A stretch of 24,649 nt of DNA from Anaerohalosphaeraceae bacterium (GTDB lineage Bacteria; Planctomycetota; Phycisphaerae; Sedimentisphaerales; Anaerohalosphaeraceae), in assembly GCA_035378985.1 (NCBI GenBank), contig DAOSUR010000024.1, positions 1-24,649 on the forward strand. The letters are read 5' to 3'. The position numbers were made by a program, and so were the translations under genes. Shown piece by piece: positions 15,880 through 23,354 of the stretch (positions within the stretch are counted from its first letter, which is position 1; every line of letters begins with the position of its first letter). The notes below the pieces were generated by a model. The model had not been told where the DNA came from, ran no database searches, and worked only from the letters and a program-made list of their open reading frames with translations.

Positions 15880-16206
15880 AGTTTGACTCCTAACTGGCTG
15901 TAGTTATCGGTCTATGGTTTTTACACACAGTTTTTAGACCTTTGGCATTCAATTCGGATAAAGAAAGCGGGGGCTTAATCGTGAGTTGTGCAAAAAGAAC
16001 AAATCCGGATGCGGATGGGCTCGAAGAGGGATTTAAGCGGGTTGGGAATACTGAAAAACGAGTTTTTTCAGCCGGGAAAAAGACGGACTGGTTCAAGCGG
16101 GTCTGATAACAATGCAAAGAGCGGGGATTGTGTGAAAAAAAAGAAAGCCGGCTCATAACAAGATGAGCCGGCTTTTTTCCTTCCTAATTATGGAGAGATT
16201 TGAATC
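15880..16206. other. 327-base non-coding region upstream of the chemotaxis operon
   Basis: I see no credible gene here. It contains the cheW ribosome site and the bidirectional terminator near 16144-16178. The motif AAGCGGG occurs at 15965, 16035 and 16095, with a weaker copy near 16120. No convincing sigma-70 pair could be placed. A CCGATAA sequence (plus-strand complement at 15904-15910) resembles a sigma-28 -10 box but lacks a -35 box at the right distance. The chemotaxis promoter is presumably in this region. Confidence 0.6.
16144..16178. terminator. Bidirectional intrinsic terminator
   Basis: A 13-base perfect stem (16144-16156 with 16163-16175) surrounds the loop AACAAG. It is followed by T residues on the plus strand and preceded by a long A-run (16135-16142) that becomes a T-run on the minus strand. 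It most likely ends the minus-strand lipoprotein transcript and isolates the chemotaxis operon from it. Confidence 0.85.
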
Positions 16207-16599
16207 TTAGGGGTTGGCCGAAGCCGCGGGTGCAGGTGCCGATGTCGCAGGTGCCGGTGTTGGTGCTGCAGCAGGGGTTTCTGACAGTTTTTTCTGGAGT
16301 TCGGCAAGCTGTTTCTGAAGTTCCTGAATTTGTTTGTCTTTTTGGGTAGATTCATTTTTGAACTGGGTGGATTTTTCCATCAAGGTCCGAGTAATTTCGA
16401 GGGCCTTTTGGTTGACTTCTTCGTATTTTTTCTGGAGCGAAGCGATTTTTTCGTTTTGCTGCTCAATGGTTTTTTGGGCGTCAGTCAGCTCCTGCTGGAG
16501 TGCCTGTTTTTCGTTCTGGCAGGTTACAAGTTTCGGGTTTGGTTTGCATCCGAGCAGCGTAAAGGCCGCCAATCCGATAAGCGCGAGTGTTTTTTTCAT
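16207..16599 (-). CDS. Small coiled-coil lipoprotein
   Basis: A 130-residue predicted lipoprotein. It opens MKKTLALIGLAAFTLLGC, a signal peptide ending in the lipobox LLGC, so Cys18 would be lipidated and the protein anchored to a membrane. Residues about 25-100 are Gln/Lys/Glu-rich with heptad character and form a long coiled coil. The tail (about 103-130) is Pro/Ala/Ser-rich. This architecture is shared by many envelope spacer proteins, and I do not recognise a specific family. The ATG at 16597-16599 has AAGGG seven bases upstream; a TTG two codons earlier is an alternative. A promoter upstream and a strong terminator downstream make it a single-gene unit. Confidence 0.85.
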   Translation of the reverse strand: MKKTLALIGLAAFTLLGCKPNPKLVTCQNEKQALQQELTDAQKTIEQQNEKIASLQKKYEEVNQKALEITRTLMEKSTQFKNESTQKDKQIQELQKQLAELQKKLSETPAAAPTPAPATSAPAPAASANP

Positions 16600-16649
16600 A
16601 GGCAATCCCTTTCCTTTGACGGTTGAACTTTTCTATTGAATTGACTGAC

Positions 16650-16678
16650 ATCTTACAGTGCCTTCTTGCCGGAAGCAA
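16650..16678 (-). promoter_or_regulatory. Promoter of the lipoprotein gene
   Basis: Minus-strand TTGCTT (16673-16678), a 17-base spacer ending in TG, and TAAGAT (16650-16655). The -35 box overlaps a perfect 7-base hairpin (TTCTTGC 16663-16669 with GCAAGAA 16675-16681) lying just after the ROK gene, which may also stabilise the ROK transcript end. Confidence 0.45.
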
Positions 16679-16708
16679 GAAATTCTGCGGGGATTTCTTG
16701 CGAGGAGC

Positions 16709-17917
16709 TCAGACAGGGGAAAGTGCATTTTGAAAGAGGGCGGCGGCAGCACCCTGAATGAGTGCTTCTTTGCCGGCTCGGGCGGGGATGATTTCGATGG
16801 TTCTGGAGGCAAAGTCATAGACATGTTCGACGAACCAGTCCTGAAGGCGTTTTGTAAAATAGGGGAGGAAGGGCTGGCTGACATAGCCGGCGAGAATCAG
16901 CACATCCGGATCGAATAGATTGACGGCAGCGGCAGCGGCATAGCAGAGGTGGTCGGCGATAAAGTCACGGACCGACAGGGCATAAGGGTCTTGTTGGTTG
17001 GCGGCCCAGGCCAGCTCTTCAACGGCCTGTTCCGGAGAGCGGACAGCGGGGAGCCGCTGCTGCAGAAGAGAGGAGCACCCTTCGGCGAGTTCCTGCCGCA
17101 ATTTTCGAAGGACGGCAGGTCCGGAAATCAGGGCCTCCAGGCAGCCCCTGTGCCCGCAGCCGCACAAAGGACCATCGGGCATGACTGTGATGTGTCCGAT
17201 TTCTCCGCTTCGGCGGGTGGCTCCGTAAACGAGTTTTCCGTCTATTAAGAGGGTGGAACCGACGCCGTCGGCGATATTGAAATAGATAATGTTTTTGGAT
17301 TGGAGAGAGGGCTGAAGGCGGATTTCCGCCAGAAGCCGAACTTTGGTGGAGTAGATTTCCACCGGCCAGTCAAAGCGGCTTTGGAGGAGCCGTTGAAGAG
17401 GGACCGTTTTCCAGCCGAGGGGGCTGGACAGTTCGACGACGCCGGCGGGGGTGATGGAGCCGCTGAGAGTGACGGCGATGCCGAGGATTCTGTCGGGACG
17501 AATGCCGGCTTTGCTGACCAGCCCTCGGATATTGATTTCAAGCAGACGCAGAACATTCTCTACAGAATGGTCTGTACCGAGAGCAATGGCGATTTGTTCG
17601 GTCAGCTGACAATGAAAATCAAACAGCCCGAGCCGAATGGTGTGCGGATTGATTTCGGCGGCGATTAAATGTCCTCCCTGAGGATTGATGCGGATAAGGA
17701 CGGGTTTGGCGCCGCGTTTTCCGCTGGGAAAGGGGGTTTCATGAATCCACTCTTTTTCTCGAAGTCGGCTGACGATGGTGCTGACGGTCGAGCTTCCCAA
17801 ATGAGTCATTTGGCAGATTTGACTTTGGGACAGGGGACCGTGCCTGGCCAGAAGGGAGAGTACCACTTTCTCGTTTCGGCGTCCGGCCGCCTTGGAATTA
17901 ATGGCTGTTTTTTCCAT
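16709..17917 (-). CDS. ROK-family transcriptional repressor
   Basis: A 402-residue regulator of the NagC/Mlc/XylR type. An N-terminal winged helix (about 15-70, QSQICQMTHLGSSTVSTIVS) precedes a ROK sugar-kinase-like domain with the zinc-site motif GH...CGCGHRGC (H242, C252, C254, C259). The kinase features are degraded. The usual DxGGT phosphate loop reads EINPHTIRLG, and the catalytic Asp of the ENDAN-type motif is replaced in YSTKVRLLAE, so it should bind a sugar ligand without phosphorylating it. It is divergent from the uronate operon and is its likely repressor, probably released by a uronate or aldonate. The ATG at 17917 has no Shine-Dalgarno, and the predicted start site is only a few bases upstream, suggesting a leaderless mRNA. 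A TTG at 17938 is a less likely start. Confidence 0.92.
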   Translation of the reverse strand: MEKTAINSKAAGRRNEKVVLSLLARHGPLSQSQICQMTHLGSSTVSTIVSRLREKEWIHETPFPSGKRGAKPVLIRINPQGGHLIAAEINPHTIRLGLFDFHCQLTEQIAIALGTDHSVENVLRLLEINIRGLVSKAGIRPDRILGIAVTLSGSITPAGVVELSSPLGWKTVPLQRLLQSRFDWPVEIYSTKVRLLAEIRLQPSLQSKNIIYFNIADGVGSTLLIDGKLVYGATRRSGEIGHITVMPDGPLCGCGHRGCLEALISGPAVLRKLRQELAEGCSSLLQQRLPAVRSPEQAVEELAWAANQQDPYALSVRDFIADHLCYAAAAAVNLFDPDVLILAGYVSQPFLPYFTKRLQDWFVEHVYDFASRTIEIIPARAGKEALIQGAAAALFQNALSPV

Positions 17918-17926
17918 AGGATATTT

Positions 17927-17955
17927 ATAATATCTCAATTCTTGAGTTTTTTCAA
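17927..17955 (-). promoter_or_regulatory. Promoter of the ROK gene
   Basis: Minus-strand TTGAAA (17950-17955), exactly 17 bases, then TATTAT (17927-17932), a strong sigma-70 match. Transcription would begin about three bases before the ATG at 17917, giving a leaderless or nearly leaderless message. Confidence 0.65.
17934..17946. promoter_or_regulatory. ROK operator candidate 1
   Basis: The palindrome CTCAA-TTC-TTGAG lies within the spacer between the -35 and -10 boxes of the ROK promoter, a position suited to autorepression. The same five-base arms recur with a three-base spacer at 18064-18076. Confidence 0.65.
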
Positions 17956-18030
17956 GATTAACATATCTTTTCTTTGCATGAACTCTAACTTATTTTATAA
18001 TAATAAGATAAAAGAATAATAATAAAAAAC

Positions 18031-18060
18031 TTGCAAACTTTGTCTGCCGTATCGTAAAAT
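18031..18060 (+). promoter_or_regulatory. Promoter of the uronate operon
   Basis: TTGCAA (18031-18036), an 18-base spacer and TAAAAT (18055-18060). The start site would fall near 18067, inside the second operator candidate. The surrounding 209-base divergent spacer is markedly AT-rich compared with its flanks. Confidence 0.5.
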
Positions 18061-18063
18061 AAT

Positions 18064-18076
18064 CTCAAATATTGAG
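18064..18076. promoter_or_regulatory. ROK operator candidate 2
   Basis: The palindrome CTCAA-ATA-TTGAG overlaps the predicted transcription start of the uronate operon and is 50 bases before the uxuB-like ATG. It matches operator candidate 1 in all ten arm positions. Confidence 0.65.
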
Positions 18077-18126
18077 GATAAAATTTTCTTTTTCTGTGCC
18101 CTTATTAAGTTTAAGGAGTCCAGCCG

Positions 18127-18945
18127 ATGGCGGATTGGTTTAATGTGAAAGATAAATGTGTGGTGATTACCGGCGGGGCGGGGATTTTGTGCGGGGCGAT
18201 TGCGGAGGATTTGGCGGCGGCCGGGGCAAAGGTCTGCATTGCGGACTATGATGAGATGCGAGCGAAGGAGTTGGCCCAGAAGATTGAATCGCAGGGGCAT
18301 TTTGCGATGCCGCTTCGCATCAATGTTCTGGACAAAAAAGAGATTCAGGAGGCGTTTTCCTGTGCCAGGGAGACGATGGGGCGTGTGGATGTGCTGATTA
18401 ACGGCGCCGGCGGGAATAAAAAGGAAGCGACCACGTCGGAGCAAATGCCGTTTTTTGACCTGCCGGAGGAGGCGCTTCGCTCGGTTTTCGAATTGAATTT
18501 TATGGGGACATTTCTGCCTTCTCAGATTTTTGGGCGGTATTTTGCTCAGGAAAAGAGAGGGGTCATTCTGAATATTTCGAGTATGAGCGCATTCAGCCCT
18601 CTTACGAAAGTGGTCGGTTATTCGGCGGCCAAGGCGGCAGTGAGCAATTTTACGGAATGGCTGGCGGTGCATATGTGTCAGAATTATTCACCCCAGATTC
18701 GCGTGAATGCGATTGCGCCGGGCTTTTTCCTGACGCAGCAGAACCGATTTTTGCTGACGGATGAGAAGACCGGGGCCCTGACGCCGCGGGGACAGACGAT
18801 TATTGCTCATACGCCGATGGGACGGTTCGGCAGCCCGGAGGAGCTGTGCGGGACGGTCCGCTGGCTCATCAGCGACGCCTCCCGCTTTGTAACCGGTGTG
18901 GTGGTGCCGATTGACGGCGGCTTTAATGCATTCAGCGGTGTTTAG
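18127..18945 (+). CDS. uxuB: SDR-type D-mannonate oxidoreductase (fructuronate reductase)
   Basis: A 272-residue short-chain dehydrogenase expected to interconvert D-fructuronate and D-mannonate. The nucleotide-binding motif is TGGAGILCG (15-23), and D40 at the end of the second strand suggests NAD(H) preference. NGAGG is at 92-96, and the catalytic set is N124, S152, Y165 and K169 (YSAAK). The substrate side (IRVNAIAPGFFLTQQNRFLL, LTPRGQTIIAHTPMGRFG) matches my memory of the Bacillus YjmF/UxuB type rather than the unrelated long-chain E. coli UxuB. AAGGAG lies eight bases before the ATG. It is the first gene of the operon, and the presence of uxaC downstream supports the fructuronate assignment. 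A generic gluconate 5-dehydrogenase-like role is the alternative. Confidence 0.85.
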   Translation: MADWFNVKDKCVVITGGAGILCGAIAEDLAAAGAKVCIADYDEMRAKELAQKIESQGHFAMPLRINVLDKKEIQEAFSCARETMGRVDVLINGAGGNKKEATTSEQMPFFDLPEEALRSVFELNFMGTFLPSQIFGRYFAQEKRGVILNISSMSAFSPLTKVVGYSAAKAAVSNFTEWLAVHMCQNYSPQIRVNAIAPGFFLTQQNRFLLTDEKTGALTPRGQTIIAHTPMGRFGSPEELCGTVRWLISDASRFVTGVVVPIDGGFNAFSGV

Positions 18946-18962
18946 TTGTTGGGTGGAACGAT

Positions 18963-20228
18963 ATGCTTTATTATGCACGCGGCAATCCGCAGGAAGAACT
19001 GATGCCTGAACAGATGCGGGAAGGGCTTCTGGCGGTGCTGAAGCAGCTGGGCCCCCGACGAAAGGTGCTGGCAGTGCCGCCGGATATTACCCGGCTTCAT
19101 TCACAGGCAGGTCTGCTGACCAGGATGGCCTGGGACTATTACGGGGCGGCCTTAACGGATGTGCTGCCGGCTATCGGGACACACCGTCCGATGACGCCGG
19201 AGGAAATCCGCAGAATGTATCCGGGGATGCCGCCGTCGATGTTCCGGGTTCACGACTGGCGAAACGGGATCGTGACAATGGGAACGGTGCCGGGGGATTT
19301 TGTTCGTCAGGTGAGCGAAGGAAAGGTCGATTACGACTGGCCGGCCCAGGTGGACCGTCTGCTGGCGGAAGGCGGATACGACCTGATTCTTTCAATCGGC
19401 CAGGTGGTGCCTCACGAAGTGACGGGGATGGCCAATTACAATAAGAATATTCTGGTAGGCACCGGCGGGTCGGAGGGCATCAACAAAAGTCATTTTCTCG
19501 GTGCGGTTTATGGAATGGAGCGGATGATGGGCCGTGCGGATACGCCGGTTCGTCGGGTTTTGAATTATGCTTCGGAGCATTTTCTCAAAGACCTGCCGAT
19601 TGTATATGTGCTGACAGTAGTGGACGGCGGGGGCGGCAGGCCGAAAGTGCGAGGGCTGTTTATCGGGGATGATACGGAGTGCTTCCTGCAGGCGGCCCGT
19701 CTGGCCCTGCAGGTGAATTTTACGATGCTCGAGCGGCCGCTGAAGAAAGCGGTTGTCTATCTGGACCCGGAGGAATACAAAAGCACCTGGCTGGGCAACA
19801 AGAGCATTTACCGCACGCGGATGGCGATGGCGGACGGCGGGGAGCTGATTGTTCTGGCGCCGGGGCTTGTGGAATTCGGGGAGGATGCACAGATTGACCG
19901 GCTGATTCGAAAGTATGGGTATGTGGGGACGGAGCGGGTGCTGGCCCTGACGGCGGAAAATGAGGATTTGCAGGCCAATCTGAGCGCAGCGGCCCATCTG
20001 ATACACGGCTCGTCGGAGGGGCGGTTTCTGGTGCGGTACTGCCCGGGCAAGCTGAGCCGCCGGGAAATCGAATCCGTAGGGTTTGCGTGGGGGGATTTGA
20101 ACGAGATGACGGCAAAGTACAAGCCCGCTGAGCGGAAGGACGGATTTCACAGCATTGACGGCGAAGAGGTGTTTTTCATTTCCAATCCGGGGCTGGGGCT
20201 TTGGGCGTATCGGGAACGATTTCAGTAA
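18963..20228 (+). CDS. LarA homologue, proposed D-mannonate/D-gluconate 2-epimerase
   Basis: A 421-residue member of the lactate racemase LarA (DUF2088) superfamily, nickel-pincer-nucleotide enzymes that invert alpha-hydroxy acids at C2 by hydride transfer. The key LarA residues are present. D41 and R44 lie in PPDITR, H74 in GTHRPMT, H151 in VPHEVTG, the cofactor-linking lysine K161 in NYNKNILVG, and H177 in KSHFLG. The spacings H151-K161 (10) and K161-H177 (16) equal those of Lactiplantibacillus LarA (H174, K184, H200). Substrate is not lactate by context: the gene is 17 bases after the mannonate-forming enzyme and 32 before 6-phosphogluconate dehydrogenase. I recall a LarA homologue reported as a D-gluconate 2-epimerase; this would fit exactly. 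GGTGG lies six bases before the ATG. No cofactor-synthesis genes (larB, larC, larE) are in the window. Confidence 0.8.
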   Translation: MLYYARGNPQEELMPEQMREGLLAVLKQLGPRRKVLAVPPDITRLHSQAGLLTRMAWDYYGAALTDVLPAIGTHRPMTPEEIRRMYPGMPPSMFRVHDWRNGIVTMGTVPGDFVRQVSEGKVDYDWPAQVDRLLAEGGYDLILSIGQVVPHEVTGMANYNKNILVGTGGSEGINKSHFLGAVYGMERMMGRADTPVRRVLNYASEHFLKDLPIVYVLTVVDGGGGRPKVRGLFIGDDTECFLQAARLALQVNFTMLERPLKKAVVYLDPEEYKSTWLGNKSIYRTRMAMADGGELIVLAPGLVEFGEDAQIDRLIRKYGYVGTERVLALTAENEDLQANLSAAAHLIHGSSEGRFLVRYCPGKLSRREIESVGFAWGDLNEMTAKYKPAERKDGFHSIDGEEVFFISNPGLGLWAYRERFQ

Positions 20229-20260
20229 AAGAGAAACCTTAAAAAAAGGGAGATGAACAT

Positions 20261-21712
20261 ATGGCACAGGCGGATATCGGCTTAATCGGACTGGCGGTGA
20301 TGGGGGAAAATCTGATTCTGAATATGGAAAGCAAGGGCTTTACAGTGGCCTGCTACAACCGGACAGTGGAAAAAGTGGATGCCTTTCTGGCCGGCCGGGC
20401 AAAAGGCAAGAATATCATCGGCTGCCATTCGGTTCAGGAGCTGGTGAAGGTCTTAAAGAAACCCCGCAAGATTATGATGATGGTTAAGGCGGGCAAGCCG
20501 GTGGATGAATTGATTGAACAGCTCCTGCCGCATCTGGAGGATGGGGATATCCTGATTGACGGAGGCAACAGCCATTTCCCGGATACGATTCGGCGGACGC
20601 AGTATGTCGAAAGCAAAGGCAAGCTGTACATCGGCACAGGGGTATCCGGCGGCGAGGAAGGGGCGCTGCGGGGACCGTCGATTATGCCGGGCGGTTCGCC
20701 GGCGGCCTGGCCGCATGTCAAGCCGATTTTCCAGAAGATTGCCGCCAAAACGGACAAGGGCGAGCCGTGCTGCGACTGGGTCGGCGAAAACGGAGCCGGT
20801 CATTTTGTCAAGATGGTGCACAACGGTATCGAGTACGGTGATATGCAGATGATTTGCGAGACGTATCATCTGATGAAGGACGGCCTGGGGATGAGCAACG
20901 AAGAGATGCATAAGGTCTTCGCCGAATGGTACGAGGGGGAGCTGAATTCGTATCTGATTGAGATTACCCGGGACATCCTGGCGTACAAGGACGAAGAGGG
21001 CAAGTATGTGCTGGATTTGATTCTGGATGCAGCGGGCCAGAAGGGCACGGGCAAATGGACGGTGATTGCGGCGCTGGATACCGGCCAGCCGCTGACGCTG
21101 ATCGGCGAGGCGGTCTTTGCGCGGTGTCTGTCGGCCCTGAAGGAGGAGCGGCTGGCTGCTTCCAGGGTGCTCAAAGGGCCCCAGGCGGCCTTTACGGGCG
21201 ACAAGAAACAGATGATTGACGATTTGCGCAAGGCCCTGTACGCCTCCAAGATTGTCAGTTATGCCCAGGGGTACCAGCTGATGCGGGCGGCGGCGGCGGA
21301 ATACAAGTGGAATCTCAACTACGGCGGGATAGCTCTGATGTGGCGGGGCGGCTGCATCATCCGGTCGGTCTTTTTGGGCAAGATTAAGGAGGCCTTCGAC
21401 CGCAATCCGAATCTATCGAATCTGCTGCTGGACCTGTTCTTTGCAGATGCGGTTCAGAAGGCGCAGCCGAGCTGGCGTCGGGTGATTACGATGGCGGTCC
21501 AGATGGGGATTCCGGTGCCCGCTCTCAGTACGGCGCTGGCTTTCTTTGACGGGTACCGCTGTGAGCGTCTGCCGGCGAATCTGCTGCAGGCCCAGCGGGA
21601 TTACTTCGGTGCGCATACGTACGAGCGGGTGGACCGGCCGCGCGGGCAGTATTTCCATACGAACTGGACGGGACGGGGCGGCGAAACCTCCGCTTCGACC
21701 TATGTTGTGTAG
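20261..21712 (+). CDS. gnd: 6-phosphogluconate dehydrogenase, decarboxylating
   Basis: Catalyses oxidative decarboxylation of 6-phosphogluconate to ribulose 5-phosphate in the oxidative pentose phosphate pathway. The 483-residue length is that of the long dimeric form. The Rossmann motif is GLAVMGENL (10-18), and N33-R34-T35 marks NADP preference. The substrate loop GVSGGEEGALRGPSIMPGG (127-145) and the catalytic K184 and E191 (FVKMVHNGIEYGDM) are present, as is the C-terminal tail typical of the family. AGGGAG lies eight bases before the ATG. Placement among uronate genes, rather than with zwf and a lactonase, suggests it serves gluconate made by the operon. Confidence 0.97.
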   Translation: MAQADIGLIGLAVMGENLILNMESKGFTVACYNRTVEKVDAFLAGRAKGKNIIGCHSVQELVKVLKKPRKIMMMVKAGKPVDELIEQLLPHLEDGDILIDGGNSHFPDTIRRTQYVESKGKLYIGTGVSGGEEGALRGPSIMPGGSPAAWPHVKPIFQKIAAKTDKGEPCCDWVGENGAGHFVKMVHNGIEYGDMQMICETYHLMKDGLGMSNEEMHKVFAEWYEGELNSYLIEITRDILAYKDEEGKYVLDLILDAAGQKGTGKWTVIAALDTGQPLTLIGEAVFARCLSALKEERLAASRVLKGPQAAFTGDKKQMIDDLRKALYASKIVSYAQGYQLMRAAAAEYKWNLNYGGIALMWRGGCIIRSVFLGKIKEAFDRNPNLSNLLLDLFFADAVQKAQPSWRRVITMAVQMGIPVPALSTALAFFDGYRCERLPANLLQAQRDYFGAHTYERVDRPRGQYFHTNWTGRGGETSASTYVV

Positions 21713-21740
21713 AAACTTTCGGCTGTGGTGAAGGGTCTGG

Positions 21741-21845
21741 ATTCCCGCCTTTGCGGGAATGACAGCAAACGGCCGGCAGCAAAGAGCTGGCAACAAGCAA
21801 TTGCCGGCAAACGGCTGGCGCTGAAGCGACTAAGCCGGGCCCGGC
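21741..21845. repeat. Dispersed-type hairpin and short repeats between gnd and uxaC
   Basis: The 214-base gap 21713-21926 holds a hairpin ATTCCCGC-CTTT-GCGGGAAT (21741-21760), the form of a widely dispersed bacterial intergenic repeat. It also holds two copies of GCAAACGG(C/T)(C/T)GGC-like sequence (21765 and 21807) and a 12-base palindrome GCCGGGCCCGGC (21834-21845). No T-run follows, so a true terminator is unlikely and uxaC may still be read from upstream. No gene is visible in the gap. Confidence 0.5.
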
Positions 21846-21926
21846 AAGAGGCCTTTGGTGAAATGACTTGGCCGGGAAGGGCAGAGATTTGTTAGAGGAA
21901 GAGTAGAACTGGGAAAGGAAGCGGCG

Positions 21927-23348
21927 ATGCGACCGTTTATTCACGAGGATTTTCTGCTGGAAACAAAGGCGGCGTCGCGGCTGTATCACGAATACGCCGA
22001 AAAGATGCCGATTTATGATTACCATTGTCATCTGCCGGTGCGGCTGATTGCAGAGGATCCCTGCTTTGAGAATCTCACGCAGGCCTGGCTCAAAGGAGAC
22101 CATTACAAATGGCGGGCGATGCGGACCAACGGCATTCCGGAAGAGCGGGTTACCGGTTCGGCATCGGATTGGGAGAAGTTTTCCGCCTGGGCGGCCACCG
22201 TGCCGTATACCCTCCGCAATCCCCTGTATCACTGGACGCATCTGGAGCTGAAGCGGTATTTCGGGATTGACCGGCTGCTGGGGCCGGAGACGGCCGAGCG
22301 GATTTATGAGGCGTGCAGTGACCTGCTCAGGACGCCGGAATTCAGCATCCGCAACCTGCTGCGGAAGATGAACGTTCAGGTGCTCTGCACAACGGAGGAC
22401 CCGCTGGATTCTCTCGAATGGCATCAGCGAATCCGGCGGGACGGTTTTGAGATTTTTGTGCATACGGCCTGGCGGCCGGATAAGGCGCTGACGGCCGAAA
22501 ATCCCGTCTTTCTCAATCAGTGGCTGGACGGGTTGCAAAAGGTTTCCGGCATAGAGATTCGGACGTATTCCAATCTGCTGGAGGCGCTGCAGAAGCGTCA
22601 CGATGAATTCCACGCCAACGGGTGCCGGCTGTCGGATTACGGGCTGGAGACGGTGTATGCGGCGCCGTACACGCTGCGGGAGGTCGAAACGGCCTTTTCG
22701 AAACTGCGGGCCGGGCAGACGCTGAACGACAAAGAGCTGCTTCAGTACAAATCGGCCCTTCTGTATGATATGGCGGTGATGGATGCGAAGGCCGGCTGGG
22801 TGCTTCAGCTGCATCTGGGGGCTTTGCGCAACACCAACAGCAAGATTATGAAGCGGCTGGGAGCGGATACCGGCTGTGATTCCATCGGGGATTTTGAAAT
22901 CGCCCGTCCGCTGGCGGCCTTTCTGGACCGTCTGAACCGCGAAGACCTGCTGCCCAAGACGATTCTGTACAATCTGAATCCGCGGGACAATGAACTGATG
23001 GCCACGATGATCGGCAATTTCCAGGAAGGGTCCTGTCCGGGAAAACTCCAATACGGTTCGGCGTGGTGGTTCCTGGACCAAAAAGACGGGATTGAAAAAC
23101 AGATAGAGGCCCTCTCGAATATGGGGCTTTTGAGCCGGTTCGTGGGGATGCTGACGGATTCGAGGAGTTTTTTATCCTTTCCACGACACGAATATTTTCG
23201 TAGAATCCTGTGCAATATTCTCGGTTTGGATGTGGAAAAGGGACTTCTGCCGCCGGACTTTGAGTGGCTGGGCCGGATTGTGGAGGATATTTGTTTTCGG
23301 AATGCATGCCGTTATTTTGATATGGAATGTAAGCGTTGTGATTCGTGA
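21927..23348 (+). CDS. uxaC: Glucuronate isomerase
   Basis: UxaC converts D-glucuronate to D-fructuronate (and D-galacturonate to D-tagaturonate) in the cytoplasm, the first step of uronate breakdown. The 473-residue length is standard for the family. The amidohydrolase-like metal site begins with YDYHCHLPVRL (D31, H33, H35). Further family segments are QLHLGALRNTNSKI and the C-terminal LTDSRSFLSFPRHEYFRRIL. The ATG at 21927 has AGGA seven bases upstream. Six bases separate its stop from dctP, so the isomerase and the transporter are co-transcribed. Its product is the substrate of the uxuB-like enzyme encoded at the start of the operon. Confidence 0.97.
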   Translation: MRPFIHEDFLLETKAASRLYHEYAEKMPIYDYHCHLPVRLIAEDPCFENLTQAWLKGDHYKWRAMRTNGIPEERVTGSASDWEKFSAWAATVPYTLRNPLYHWTHLELKRYFGIDRLLGPETAERIYEACSDLLRTPEFSIRNLLRKMNVQVLCTTEDPLDSLEWHQRIRRDGFEIFVHTAWRPDKALTAENPVFLNQWLDGLQKVSGIEIRTYSNLLEALQKRHDEFHANGCRLSDYGLETVYAAPYTLREVETAFSKLRAGQTLNDKELLQYKSALLYDMAVMDAKAGWVLQLHLGALRNTNSKIMKRLGADTGCDSIGDFEIARPLAAFLDRLNREDLLPKTILYNLNPRDNELMATMIGNFQEGSCPGKLQYGSAWWFLDQKDGIEKQIEALSNMGLLSRFVGMLTDSRSFLSFPRHEYFRRILCNILGLDVEKGLLPPDFEWLGRIVEDICFRNACRYFDMECKRCDS

Positions 23349-23354
23349 GGGCCT

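Noticed and set aside
15904..15910. Sigma-28-like -10 sequence (CCGATAA on the minus strand) before cheW
   Set aside because: No TAAA-type -35 box lies at the required distance; the nearest candidates are at the wrong spacing.
15890..16156. Minus-strand 88-codon frame upstream of cheW
   Set aside because: It begins inside the terminator stem, has no ribosome site and has a Ser/Pro-rich composition without similarity to a known protein.
21525..23081. Long minus-strand open frame of 518 codons opposite gnd and uxaC
   Set aside because: It is antisense to two well-supported enzymes, has Arg/Pro/Gln-rich low-quality composition and no recognisable motif. It is a by-product of the GC-rich third positions of the real genes.
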